A DNA stretch of 64,000 bases from Marasmius tenuissimus (GCA_029532415.1 JAQOTA010000047.1:3720001-3784000); one strand, 5' to 3'. Shown: positions 23,336-34,594, counted from the first letter of the stretch. A program made the numbers and translations. The notes: generated from the letters alone by a model not told the origin.

Positions 23336-24400
23336 AGACTTTTAGTGACTATTGTTTGTAGTTTGGAGATAAAGCGAAAGTCGACAGAATACGCGACGTG
23401 GTGAGCAAGGATGGAGAAGTGAGGAGATACGGAGTTGACATCGAGAATGGTATGTAGACAAGTCGAGAGTTGAGAAAGACGAATGGTTGCTTTCGACTGA
23501 CAGATCCAAAACATGCTCGCGGAGAAACAGCGCTTCTCCCTCCACGTCATTTATGGAAAAATGCTTGGGAGGATCGGCCGTTCTGCAGGCGAGGAATGAG
23601 GTCCCTAAACCTCGAACATCTTCCAGCGTCATCGTGCAAAGCTGTTGTTATCGGTTGTATAAAGATGACGGTACCAATGACGTATTTTCACCCTCACATT
23701 CGTCTATAACATGGTGCTGACAGCTATTGATTCCAACCTCGAAGGTCAGATTAGGATGGAGATCAGAGACCAACTTATGGTACTCAGGCGGTCTACCACC
23801 AGACGAACAGAGGTTTCCTTGAGCTCCCTTGAGGTGTATGAATGGGCAGAACCGTTGGTCTAAAAAGAGGAAGAACACATTGAGGGCTGAAGCGCTGAAC
23901 GTATGATTTGACCACCTTCGTACCCACATGTGAGAAAGGTTCAGTACGGTATAAGTACAGGAGATATCCGTGTTCGCCTATGACTCTGATGCATATCAAC
24001 ATCTTGATTGATCTGATACTGATCCTGTGAACACAAAGGTTGGCTGCACTTTCCGTGATGGCCGTCTCTTTTTCGCTCATTTCAAAGTTTTTTTCATATC
24101 CAACCAGATGAATTGGGTGAGTGGCCACACGAGCGTAAAGCCCTTACAATTTAAAAGGCTCGTACAGTATTGCCGATGATTCTATGGGGATCAAACCCCG
24201 AACATTCAGTACCTGTATGTCGGGATTCAAATCAGCATGTTCATCCACATCTTGATTCTCGTGCTCAACAGATGTCGATGGTCTATGGTGAACGCACCTT
24301 CCAATAAATTCCCGAGTCCGATTGAGCGGTACAGGGTCCTCTTTCGCCACCTCACCAATACACTCCTTTTCGACATTTTGGGTCCCAGTGGATCTCTATC
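23336..24400. other. Intergenic, nothing recognised
   Basis: Several short open frames on both strands, none familiar. The last 200 bases resemble the sequence before copy A (5820-6008), as expected for a shared promoter region of A-type genes. Confidence 0.4.
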
Positions 24401-25818
24401 ATGAGAGTCCGACAACCATTCGTTTTGTGAGTGAAGATCGTGCCAGAATCATAGAGCTACGATTAAGACCTTCAGCGGGGATTTTAGATTTCTCATCACA
24501 GAGCGCGTCCAAAGTTTCTCTGCTGCAGGCATTCCAGACCAAGTCTCTCAGGGGAAAACGGCTCCCTTGACATGGTTTTGGAGTCCTGATAAACCAACAA
24601 GTATCTACCTAGCGAGAACGGTCTCGGGAGAACCATTCGTTGGTATTATTGAGCCCTCCGTCGTGATAACAAAGCTAGTTCAAACACAAGGTATTTTGAC
24701 TGTCTCCTTCGGTGACGCTGGCAAGTAGGTCCGCCCAGCTTCCTGTTTGACCCGTCATTTTACTTCATTTTCTTGCAGGATCATGCTTATTGTGGGATAC
24801 GATCTGGACCGTGTTAGAATAAATCCGGTATTTGGGATTGCTCAGACACGACCGTGCGTTGTTTGTTTCCAACATTGATATTATACTTACCATCACCTAG
24901 CCCGACTTTTTTTGAAGATCAACATTCAATTACCGTTGGTGCCACGGGTTCCTCACCCGGTGATGGTCTTCCAGCGCAAACTCCAACGGCCACACGACCG
25001 CAACAGTAAGCTTACGAGGTCGGAATATTTCCCAATGTCTCAAAATGTAGCTTAGAGTTCAACCCCCACTTTCGACGGCATCAACCACAAGATCAGCGTC
25101 GACCGCGTTCGATACCCCCCACTGATAGTCATAGTGGCAAAGAAACGTCGAGGCGGGTATCAGGTTTGTCTCCCAACTCCGAAACACTGATGATCGAGAT
25201 GTGATTAGTGGCCGGCCTTTCACACACAGCGGATCTATACCACCCGATTCTCTGCTTAGATCAACAATTAAAACATCTACGGGTACCAAATCCGGTCCTC
25301 GGTCAGCAGAGTCTTCGACCGGTACAGGAGAACCTACGAATTTGCCCAAGGAACGGCCAAACCCTGGGTTAATTGCAGGGATTATCATAGGGAGCCTCAC
25401 ATTCATCTTGCTTGTGATGGTTGTGTGGAAAATCTTGAAGAGGAAAAGACGCGTTGCCTGTCAACCTGTACTTTTCAACGAGACGAACTTGAACCGAGTC
25501 CTCCTTTCCAGCGCTGTGGAAGCTACGGAGAAGCCGCCTCAACCTCGGACGATGGAAAGCCCAACTACTGATACCCGCTTGAACGACGTCCCAGAACTTG
25601 AGCAGCGAGGGGAACCTACAGATGCAGAGGAGAATATACCCCCTATTGCGAGTGGTATTGATACCACGGAGGGACAGAGGTTGGGAGTACCGAGCGTTGG
25701 AATTCTGCGCCACACAGATAGCGGGTGGAGACCTACGCTCCAGCGACATTTTCAGCCCTCCGGAACGGGAAGTGGGCGTTTATTAGAAATGCCACCCAGT
25801 TACTCGGAGGCTGCATGA
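24401..25818 (+). CDS. A-type single-pass membrane protein (copy G), PPSY tail
   Basis: Exons: 24401-24426 (MRVRQPFV), 24488-24724, 24779-24853, 24901-25005, about 25053-25168, about 25260-25818. The ectodomain reads SAAGIPDQVSQG, LTWFWSPDKPTS and IVGYDLDRV; the stalk starts PTFFEDQHSITV. The helix is LIAGIIIGSLTFILLVMVVW followed by KILKRKRR. The tail has GILRHTDSGWRPTLQR and ends LEMPPSYSEAA. In the fifth exon a run of six C (25115-25120) puts a stop in the expected frame, while five C would restore the paralogous stalk TDSHSGKE; this is either an inactivating slip or a homopolymer error. The position matching the first ATG of copy A's leader is GTG here, but the start actually used is the internal ATG at 24401. 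First of a pair with copy H. Confidence 0.65.
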
Positions 25819-27466
25819 ATAAATGTAATTCTCTCCTGATGTCATCTCGGAGATGATAACGTACTTTTGATTTGATGGAGGAAGCCTCTTGTGCAAACAA
25901 ATTGCGGAGACCAGCTCGTTTATACCGTACCTTTATCCACACTGATGAGTTGAACAACTTTGAATGCAGTAAAATAGTTTGACACTCATTGCAACGTATT
26001 TCGAACCACTCGTGTAACTCCCAAATATCGATTCCGTCAGGACCCTTCTGGACCTTTTCCATTCAATCCCTGTTGCCAACTTCGTGAGAGGACTCGCTCG
26101 AGAAACTGAAAACTAAAACGGATGAAGATTCGGGTGTTAGATCTTGAGTCGACTCAGCACTAGGTGGGTCTTCGTTTTTGTGCTCAATTCGAGTGGTGAG
26201 CGCCTAACCAATATTCTTGTCTCACTTGCAGATTTGTGGACTGTACAGGTCGGCGTATTTGATGTGCCTCTCGCGACCTCCTTGCTGACTTTGGTTATCC
26301 TGACAAAAAGTTTATCATTGCTGAAAGTGAAGTTTCATTGACAAGGGGTGTGAGCTCGAACGTATATGATCTCCAACTTGCCCACCAAATGCAAACTTGA
26401 TTTCCTCTGCCATCCGGGGGTTTAGTTTGTGCAACTCCGCTCTGAATGCCCCCGTGAGTCAAGGTGAACTAGGAGTCAATCGTGCAATCATCGTCGTGTC
26501 GAGCCTGTCAGCCAAAGTTCATCATCGGATGAGAACCAGGTCTCAAACAGCTGTTCCACAAGTAATTCTCACAGTCAGTATGTACTACAGCATGCTTTAC
26601 GCGAGGCCGGGGGATTTATTGACATCACTTGGTAGTGAGCGTGAGCTTACTGGCAAGATAAGAACACACATACCAATCAGGTGATTTTGTTCTACGTCCC
26701 TTACCCTCGAAAGCTTCAAGAACACTCACAACTGTGTCCTGACAAGCCGTCGACCAGAGGCCTCTAACTGAAATAAGTGGCGGAGAGGTTTCAGTTTTGA
26801 GTCTCGACTTGTGGGTAGAGGCGTTATATCATCTCTGATGAGTTGTGTTCCAACAGAGCATGTCCCACTTTTAGACAACGCAGCGACTCGGCATCTCTTA
26901 CCTGCAGTGGGCTGAGGTGATGCCGTGAGTTCCAAGAAGTTAGTGAAGTGGCGGCATGGAACGCCGTACGCGAGTTGAGATGGAGTGGATAATTGATAAG
27001 GATCGAAAGTACTTGACTAAGCCCACGCGAGTGTCAGAGGCATCAAGAATATTTCAGCGCTCACTGTTATGGATGTACAAATTCGTCGAGTTGATTGCAA
27101 TATTAACCCGACCCTGAGGTGGAGCCGTTGACGGACCCAATCTTCTTCTCTCTTCAGGGGAGAAACCGAGTGGTCGGTTCGGTAATAGCCGTATCCTCCA
27201 GCTGGAAGGACTGAGTATGATCGTGGTGATTTGTGAACAATGAAGTCTGTTCCTACGGCAATTTATGATCCTTTACCGCCCCAAGAACAGCTTCAGCAGT
27301 ATATTCGGTCTCAATATTCGACTCAACATATCTTAGCAAAGAGATGGTTGTGTAGTAAAATGTTCATCACGAGTCAAGGAGCTGAACAATTAGCCTAAAA
27401 GCCCCCCTGAAACTCGTGCTAACCGAACGTTGCCCTGAATCCATCGTCTCTCTTCTGCGTCATTCG
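25819..27466. other. Intergenic with a relic shared with 35.1 kb
   Basis: Around 26225-26400 the plus strand gives VGVFDVPLA in one frame and ADFGYPDKKFIIAE in another. The stretch at 35082-35330 gives VGVFDVPSRYPIADPAYLNR. Both lie behind members of the membrane-protein array and look like decayed copies of one unrecognised gene. Nothing else could be assigned. Confidence 0.35.
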
Positions 27467-28781
27467 ATGCTCGGAATTACACTGTGTGTATACTCAGTTT
27501 GTGAAGGACTTCGTGTTATACTCACACTGACTAGGTTGCTCATCTCTGTTGCTCAATCATGTATCTGCTTCAAGATATCTGCTCCCGCCAAAATCACCGT
27601 CGGCGTTGTTGCAAGCGCAGAATGGTCCCGCGATGGTGCAGATGGGGTGAAACACATAAAATTAGTGCAGGACTACCCGAGAGAAGGCAATCGAACCATT
27701 TTGGACTTCGATCTAAAACTCTTGAAGGTCAATGGATCGGTCAGCTTTACCGTTACAGATATTGGGTAAATGTTCTCTGCCCATTCTCTGACTGTTCACA
27801 GGCTCTTTTAACCTTGGAGTTCCCAGAACATATCGCTTGCAAGGTATCATGCCTTTGTATGAGCCAATACACCACTATCTCTGTAGGTAACCTGCTGATT
27901 GAGCAATTCTTAACATTAGAGATATTATAAAAGGCAGTTCCAATGATATCTTGGTAGTCGCGGGAGATCCGTATGTGCACAAACCACCAGTCAAATCATC
28001 GACTGCCAAAAGCTGACTGATAAACAACACTTTTGCCCCCATCCAGAACGTCAACTATAAGTGGAGGCAGCACGAGCTCATCAAACACCGAGCCGGAACG
28101 AAGGTATTTGTTTGTTTTTGTCTTTGAAAGAGGGAACTTGACGAGAAAATTCAACTTACAGTCTCCCGGGAACAAGAAGCCAGCCCACTCAAGGCACGTC
28201 CGATAAACTCGACTATTTGCCCAAGAGATTCTTAACTCCAAGCCAACAGAGCCTTCGGGCGCAACGAGCACACCCATGATTGGCAAAGGGGAAAGTCCTG
28301 GCGTCATCATAGGGGTTGTTCTCGTAGTCCTCATGATTATGAGCATCGTAGGAACGGGATGGAGGTTTTGGCAAATGTGGACGAGCCGCGCTCTCAAGAA
28401 TCCCAAAGTGATACCACTCGACAACGACAACAACAATCATGACGGTATCACACCTTATCCTCTTCCAGGAACAATTGAAGTCGAAGAGCAAAGAAGTCGA
28501 CGCTGGATGAAACGAGGTTCGTTCAGTGTTGCCAACGATTATAGCATGCCGGTTATAAGACTTTCTCAGGTGCACACCGAGGCGGCGTCCAGAACGAAGA
28601 AAACAACAATCCTCCAACCCAAAGATCAATAGGCAGGCTTCGAATGACGGACTCACGGACAGGAGCAAGATTTCGACAAACGGATAGCGGTTGGAGGTTG
28701 GCTTTTGGGAGTGCTACTTCCCAACCATCTGAAGCTAGAAGTGCACTAGAGATGCCACCTACCTACTCAGAGGCTGTGTGA
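27467..28781 (+). pseudogene. B-type membrane protein (copy H), probably frameshifted
   Basis: First exon 27467-27483 (17 nt, MLGIT plus two bases), second 27535-27765. The joined signal peptide is MLGITLLLISVAQSCICF. The ectodomain reads KISAPAKITVGVV and ends VSFTVTDIG. Ser/Thr-rich stalk exon near 28044-28100 (TSTISGGSTSSS). The helix is VIIGVVLVVLMIMSIVGTGW, then RFWQMW, then ITPYPLPGTIEVEE. The open frame then ends at 28632, while the family tail (QTDSGWRLAFGSATSQ, LEMPPTYSEAV) continues in another frame to 28781. The switch is needed near 28580. The third exon is unclear. Either a pseudogene or a gene with one more intron. Confidence 0.6.
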
Positions 28782-29162
28782 AGGGTCGCGCTTTGGAATG
28801 GAACAATATGTGATATGTCAAAAGTAGATCGCTAGAACGGAGTTGATGTGCCATATTGCTTGTGGAAAAGGCAACGAAACGAAACAGGGCGCACAATAAA
28901 CGTGAGCAATGAGGCATATTGAGAGTAAATACGAGGCGGCAAACTTCCTGAGTTATAGTGCCTTCCGAAAATACTCGCATCAGTTGTTTACAGTGACTTG
29001 CAGGAACGTCGGCATTTACTGGTGTATTATGTTCCTAAATTCTCGAAGATAGCTTCACATAGGGAATACAATACAGCCCATCAATGAGTACTCATCCCCT
29101 TCTCTCGACAACCCTGCTTGGCTCCGTGAGGTATTCCGCTGTGAGTTATGAGCAACAAGCAA
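28782..29162. other. Intergenic, nothing recognised
   Basis: No gene or repeat seen in this stretch. Confidence 0.4.
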
Positions 29163-29351
29163 CTAGTGATAAGCGAGGCGTATGGCAAGAATAATTGTGG
29201 CTATGGCTGTGCGAGGGGGCACCGTGACCTCTTTGTAAAGCTCCCGTTCGAATAGAAATCCACACAGAGAGATATATATCATAACCGATGTATCGAAATG
29301 CCCTCCATCTGTGATGTAGGCGACGATTGTCTGGCAATCAGGCTCGCGCAT
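29163..29351 (-). repeat. Relic coding fragment, inverted copy of 1330-1500
   Basis: Minus strand, 62 open codons: YITDGGHFDTSVMIYISLC, FLFERELYKEVTV. Matches the plus strand of 1330-1500. Not recognised as a known family. It has no visible continuation and is most likely a decayed gene piece. Confidence 0.4.
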
Positions 29352-29925
29352 ATTTTATCAAATTCCACCTAGAAAGAGAACGGTGTAAAGCCTCACAGGC
29401 AAATTTTGATGTAGATGATACTGGCTTGTACTGAGGTCAACAAAGAGATTTGATGGACGTTGATGGTCCCGAGGTCTATTGCTCACTATGGAAGCCAATT
29501 GGACTGGTTGAAATATCATTCACTAGGATCTCTGGTGGAGCTGTCGACGCACCCGATTGGCATCTTCTTGACCCTCCGAACTTCGAAGTGAATAGTAATT
29601 TGATTATCGCGGTACTAACCGCCTCGTCTAGACCGAAAGCATCGCGTCGAAAATGCAGAATACACTGGGGCTGTTGGGAGTAGTCTGCAATCGCGATAGG
29701 GATCTTACCATTGCTATTCAAACTTAGCGGGCCTTGAGGCGACTGGGTCAAAGACTTTCAAAAGTTATCCGTCGAGAGATGGTAGTGGTGGTTAGAGTCA
29801 ATGGAGAGTTGATTTGTCCTCATTTGCCATCTTATCCTTCTGTTCGCTTCCACGGAGACCGACCTTTCCTGCGCACATCATAGCCACATTTTCAACGCCG
29901 GTGGACTAAGCTGTACATGGAACAA
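29352..29925. other. Intergenic, nothing recognised
   Basis: Contains a short run GGAVDAPDWHLLDP (about 29535-29580) that faintly resembles GGAVDGPNLLL near 27120 upstream of copy H. Possibly shared leader sequence of B-type units. Confidence 0.3.
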
Positions 29926-30240
29926 TATGGCCCGAGTCCTTGAGCTCAGAGCTCATGGCAAAATACATAGTCAAGAAATAGAGTATTTCCCAGCGCCCTC
30001 GAACGTTTACATAGTAAACCTTGGGCTGATTATAGGAATCATAGTCGGGATCTCTGTAATTCTATGCCTCGTGGGAGTGGTTTGGACCCAAAATTCTGAC
30101 CAGAAGAAGGAGGCCAAGGGGGCTGGATGAACATGGACATGGTACTATTGGGCGAAGACGTCCACGTAACGCCATATCCCCCTCTCGAGCGATTGAAGTC
30201 GCAGAAAAACACACACGGGTATTGTGGGCTGTTCTGCGTC
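29926..30240 (+). pseudogene. B-type relic (copy I1)
   Basis: Plus strand reads NLGLIIGIIVGISVILCLVGVVW, a family membrane helix, followed by a short polar stretch and a stop. Then VTPYPPLERLKS appears, matching the VTPY/ITPY-x-x-P motif behind the helix in copies B, F and H. The tail with HTDSGWR and PPxY is missing. A helix-plus-juxtamembrane remnant only. Confidence 0.5.
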
Positions 30241-30589
30241 CAGTTCTTGGCTATGTGTTTTGTTATGAGCTCTGAGCTCAAGGATATGTCCAGCTTAGTC
30301 TGCCGGTGTTGAAGGGATGCAGAGAAGGTCGGTCTCCGAGGAAACGAGCAAAAAAAAAGGATGGCAGATGAGGACAAATCAACTCTCTATAGACTCTAAC
30401 CACCACTACCATCGTTCGACGGATCACAACGAGATTCCTCCAACGGCAATTTTGATAACGGCTCTACAACTCCTAGAAAGCAATACTCCAGTATCTCGGC
30501 CAGGCTGCTAATCTACCGGAAGCCGAGAACATCACGGAACGGATACCCACGGCCCCAGCAGAAGCATTAATCCGACACACAGGATTGTT

Positions 30590-30900
30590 CTTACAGATGG
30601 GCTTCGGATAATATTTTTGAAGGCGTGGAATCCTCGGCTCACTCTCGAGTAAAAAACAGACTCCTATTTCAGGCCACTGGCTAGAATGCATAATCGAGAG
30701 CCTGAACAGCATAAGAAGCCCATGGATGCACAGGGAAATGAACCGACATCTCCAGCCACTGCGGACAGAGATCCTGCAGTAGAACGGTAGAAGCTGAAAG
30801 TGTCGAGAGTCGGGATCTTTCATCATACAGATAGCAGGTGGAGGCTGGCGTTCAAGAGATGCTCGCGGCAATCTGAGGTGGGGAGTTTTTCTCAGTGTTT
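30590..30900 (+). pseudogene. A-type tail relic (copy I2)
   Basis: Matches the tail of copy E over about 280 bases: EPEQHKKPMDAQGN, then a stop at TAG near 30788 where E has an Arg, then VGIFHHTDSRWRLAFKRCSR. Gly of DSGW is Arg, and the PPxY end is lost. It is the A-type partner of the B-type pseudogene at 32767, which makes this pair a decayed version of the A/B unit. Confidence 0.55.
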
Positions 30901-31045
30901 TTCGAGGGTAAACACTTCAGATTCAATGTGAACAGTTACAGCCCTTGGCAAAATGGATGGCACAAGCTGGAAGATGAGGTATATAGACAAAAATGAATCA
31001 GGAAAGGTTGAGCGAGGGGAAGAGATACGAGCAACAGTAAAATCG

Positions 31046-31190
31046 CCTCAACCTCCGGGTCTACCCCAAACATCTCCGAATCCACTCCAAACACCTCCGA
31101 ACACACATCAAGCATCTTCAAGGCCACATCAAACACCTCTAACCCCACCTACGACCGTTCCTCAAAACCCGCCTCAAACTCTCCCGTAAA
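31046..31190 (+). repeat. Degenerate minisatellite, about 15-bp units
   Basis: Imperfect repeats of the type CCAAACACCTCCGAA give a Pro/Thr/Gln-rich run on the plus strand and a VFGVDSE-like run on the minus strand. It could be read as part of a short ORF (30953-31189), but repetitive composition is the simpler explanation. Confidence 0.5.
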
Positions 31191-31990
31191 ATGTCCGAAA
31201 CATCGATTGAATGGGCGGAGCCGCCGTCTACGTTCACCATTTTATTTTTCTATATCTATAACTTGCGAAATTTGTGCCAACTCTCTCGCAAAGGGCTGTA
31301 AAGTGAAGAATAGGTGACGAGGGTGCATAATGGGGGGAAATGACAATGAGGTATATTCACCAAGAGTATTCGGCGGCGAGGAACATGATAGGCGTGGGGC
31401 ACAATGTTTCTCACTCGAGTTCCCATAGTTCCAAATGAAAACAGCGATTACAACACGATGGTACATAACGTACCTTTCTATTGCATACACTGATTAGCCC
31501 GACCTCTCTGCTTCTCTGTCTCCCTAGCTCTAGTAGATCTCGTTGCGTCATGCTATGGCTGGTAAGTGAAAGGAGCGATATAAAAGTAACATCTATCCGC
31601 ATCTAGCATAGGCGAGATTGTGAGTACTCTCGGTTGATGGTGTGGCGAAAAACCAACCTGAAGTCTTGAAAGCGAATCGCGATGTTGATTGAATCTGTTC
31701 AATCCTATGTGTTTCGAGATGTTTCTCTCAATGCTGATGTCCATCGTATAGATTAGTTGGAAGACCCCGGCCGAAGGCAGGTCAGCTCGTCCACACACCT
31801 CAGTCCAAGTCTCCCTCCCGTACCAACTGCCTCATTTGGATTGACACGACTATCATTATCCAAAGATACCTGATGGGGGCCAGAGCAACGGCAACCGGTT
31901 ATGGGTCGTACCACGATTGCCCTGGTTTGACTGGTTTTACCTCATGAGAGGTTTGTAATCGCAGAGTAAACGTTTATCGATAAGATAATA
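31191..31990. other. Intergenic, diverged third copy of the duplicated spacer
   Basis: 31280-31650 aligns loosely with 7440-7760 and 21050-21370: a shared CCCTAGCTCTAGTAGATCT-like word, then a GGTAAGTGAAA-like word. This supports an A-spacer-B unit here too, between the A-type relic at 30.6-30.9 kb and the B-type pseudogene at 32.8 kb. Confidence 0.45.
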
Positions 31991-32513
31991 GGCAGTTTGC
32001 GTGACACGGTTGGCGTGCGAAAAGCATTGCGTCATACGAACGGTCCGATATTTTTCGGGATTTTGCGTTGCGTGAGGCCACCACCACACGAAAATTTTAC
32101 GTGCATCTCCCATAAGAAATTGAGCTGAACAAGCAGTGTATGGCTCAGAGAAACACACATAGCCTTCTTACCATGATATTCTCCTTTTGTTTCTTGCTAG
32201 CTTCACCATTAATGCTTGCTCAGCGCATGCTCGGCACAAACGATACTGGCTGATGCCATCACGGCAGCCAGCTAGTAATTTCTTGCCAGTCTACAGCCCC
32301 TCCTGGCCGGTTCAATGAGCATTTATGATAAATCTGATGGCTGAGTGTCTCGAAACAACACTTTTAAAGACTTTCTTTCAAGAGGATTACTGCAGAATGA
32401 GAGGAATCATATGAGTTTCAAGGCTGCCTCACGCAACGCAAAATCCCGAAAAATATCGAACTGTTCGTATGACGCAATGCTTTTCGCACGCCAACCGTGT
32501 CACGCAAACTACC
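31991..32513. mobile_element. TA-flanked element with about 90-bp terminal inverted repeats
   Basis: The left end GGCAGTTTGCGTGACACGG (from 31991) is mirrored by CCGTGTCACGCAAACTACC ending at 32513. The arms match over about 90 bases (31991-32080 and 32424-32513) with few differences. TA lies on each side (31989-31990 and 32514-32515), the target duplication of Tc1/mariner-like transposons. There is no transposase inside, so it is a non-autonomous element. It sits in the spacer of the third A/B unit. Confidence 0.7.
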
Positions 32514-32766
32514 TAATGGCTTCGATAGTGGTTGTGGTTCGAGAAAAAGAGGCTTGTTTATTTGTGCTTGCCATCTTCCCATAGATGATAGGCGGTTGAT
32601 TCCCACGATCAATTGTCAAGGCAATATCTTCACTCTTTAACGATCCCAACCCGCTAATTTGGCACCGTGTGTTTCAAAGATCAAAGGGCCACGTAGAAAT
32701 AATAAAATAGTCGGTTCTGTATCCTAAAGTCATCATCTCGTCTTTCCTGCCTCCTACCAGATTCCG
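32514..32766. other. Promoter-side spacer of copy J
   Basis: Short spacer between the TA-flanked element and the start of copy J. Nothing distinctive beyond similarity to the leader of copy B just before the ATG (CCTGCC-type pyrimidine stretch). Confidence 0.35.
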
Positions 32767-34594
32767 ATGCTTCGACTTGTCCTGTGTGTATACTTAGTTT
32801 GTCAAGTATACATTGTGCTCACAATATCTAGGTTTTTCCTCTTTGCATCTCAGTTTTGTATCTGTTTCGATACTGTACCATTTCAAGATGTTCGACACAG
32901 GGTGTGACCTGTGACGAAAAAATGCACTTGAACTTTTCGACACTGGGCACGATCTGGTGTGACGGAGAGAAAAAATTTCGACAAAATTACCATATTTGGA
33001 CAGTTTTTGACCTGATTTGAGGTCCCTCTGGTGACAACCACCTTGAGTTTTCGGCACATCAGCCTGGAACCTGTGACACCTGTGACATTTCAACAGAATT
33101 GGGCCTCCTGTGACCTGTGACGTGTCGAACATCTGTCATGAATTTCCCTCCTATCTTATCTTTTCTCCTTATCTTATCATTTTCCATCTTATCTATATCT
33201 TATCCCTCACATGACTCATATCTTATCATATAGACACATGGTAGATACATGAAGGGACCTACATGCTGTAGACACATGTTGGTCCTGTTTCAGATACTGT
33301 TTCACAATGTCATACCTTGATGTCATACCTCACCGTAGACACACGCCGTAGTCCTCTCAGTAGTATATAAGAAGTAGATACTCTGCATGTATTCCCCAGT
33401 CTTGAGCTGGTTTATTCCTCACCAGTATAGAGTTCTCTTATCTTTGCCTCATTCCCTCTTGTCTGAAAGCTTAGTGCGACGCTTCACCAGGTCAGATCTG
33501 GTGATGATTGCTGACAACATCTCGAATGGTACAGTATCAGCGCTCCCCCTACAGTCACTGTTGGTGTGGTTGTAACCGCAATATGGTCCCACTCAAACAG
33601 TCTCGATTTGGTGTTACGAATAGACTTGATGGAGGATTCCAAATCAGCCTTCCGGGAGACAGTCTTGGAGGGTCCTGAACTACAAAAAATGTCTGGTATG
33701 GTCACTTTTGCTGTGCCGTAGGCCAGGTTAATTCTTTTCCTGTCGAACAATTTACTACACAAGCTCTAACGTTTGATTCCGCAGCAAATATGGTGTGGAA
33801 GGATCCTGGGATGAAAGTAGAACTGGATCAGGGACTGTTTTGAGTTTTAATTTGGATTATCTAGAGATGTAACGGCATTACAGAGAAGCTCGGACGTCAT
33901 TCATGCAAACGCGAATCCCAAGTGCGTGCTCAATTCAAGATCTTTGCCTTCGCTCACACTTCATTACAGAGAAGGCCAGACGCCTCTGTCATCAGCTGAA
34001 ACATCCGCGGGCTTACCGCCTACAATATCCTTGACTATAGCCACAATACCGACAACACAAAACACCCAAAAATCAAAGATTGAGCTGATTGTTGGGAGCA
34101 TACTGGGGTCACTCACATTTCTGGGCCTCACAGGAGTGATCTGGAGACTCTGGCGATGAAAGAAAAACCAGACTTCAATGGATATCGAGAGTAGATCAGC
34201 TAACAATGAGGACATGCATATAACCCTCTACCCTGCTTCTGGAGTGATTGAGGTCGAGGAGAAACAATTTCGTCTGTAGAGGAAAGGAGGCTCGTCTAAC
34301 GGTGCCGCTAATATCAACTTGTCGGTTTTTGAGGAGCTCGGTACCAGTATTGAGAACAGGGGAAATGAAGAACCACCGGAGAATATCCCACAGATTGAGT
34401 AGTCAAGAGAAGCTACAGGTGCACAAGAGGACAGAAACATCACTAGGAATATAACAGAGCCATTGGAGGGAGCAATCTTCTGACATACAGATAGTGGTTG
34501 GAGGCTAGCTTTACAAATAGCTGCCTCTTGACCATCCGAAGCTGGAAGTAGAAGCGTGTTTGAGATGCCCCCGACATATTCGGAGGCTGGTTGA
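32767..34594 (+). pseudogene. B-type membrane protein, transposon-split and with five nonsense codons (copy J)
   Basis: First exon 32767-32783 (17 nt, MLRLV plus two bases). Exon 2 starts at 32832, is cut at 32872 by a 662-bp element, and resumes at 33535 with ISAPPTVTVGVVVTAIW to about 33718. A stalk exon follows near 33783-33870. The last exon, from 33975, has the helix IELIVGSILGSLTFLGLTGVIW. From there one frame can be read to the family end (HTDSGWRLAL, FEMPPTYSEAG) for about 200 codons with no indel, but with stops at 34157, 34277, 34400, 34481 and 34526 (positions within a codon or two). Two of these sit where paralogues have Arg or Gln (CGA to TGA type). Clearly dead, yet still collinear. 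Confidence 0.75.
32873..33534. mobile_element. TA-flanked 662-bp inverted-repeat element inside copy J
   Basis: Ends are CTGTACCATTTCAAGATGTT on the left and, as reverse complement of the right end, CTGTACCATTCGAGATGTT. TA flanks both sides (32871-32872, 33535-33536). Removing the element restores the codons for F-D-I-S-A-P of the B-type leader, which confirms both boundaries. An inner inverted repeat GATGTTCGACAC (32888 and about 33120) bounds 245 bp rich in CCTGTGAC words, perhaps a nested element. The right half has a TATATAAG box, so LTR-like DNA may also be inside. No coding capacity. Confidence 0.75.

Noticed and set aside
34157..34594. Alternative genetic code or programmed readthrough in copy J
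   Set aside because: Other genes in the window use TGA and TAG as normal stops, and copy J is already split by a transposon, so decay explains it.
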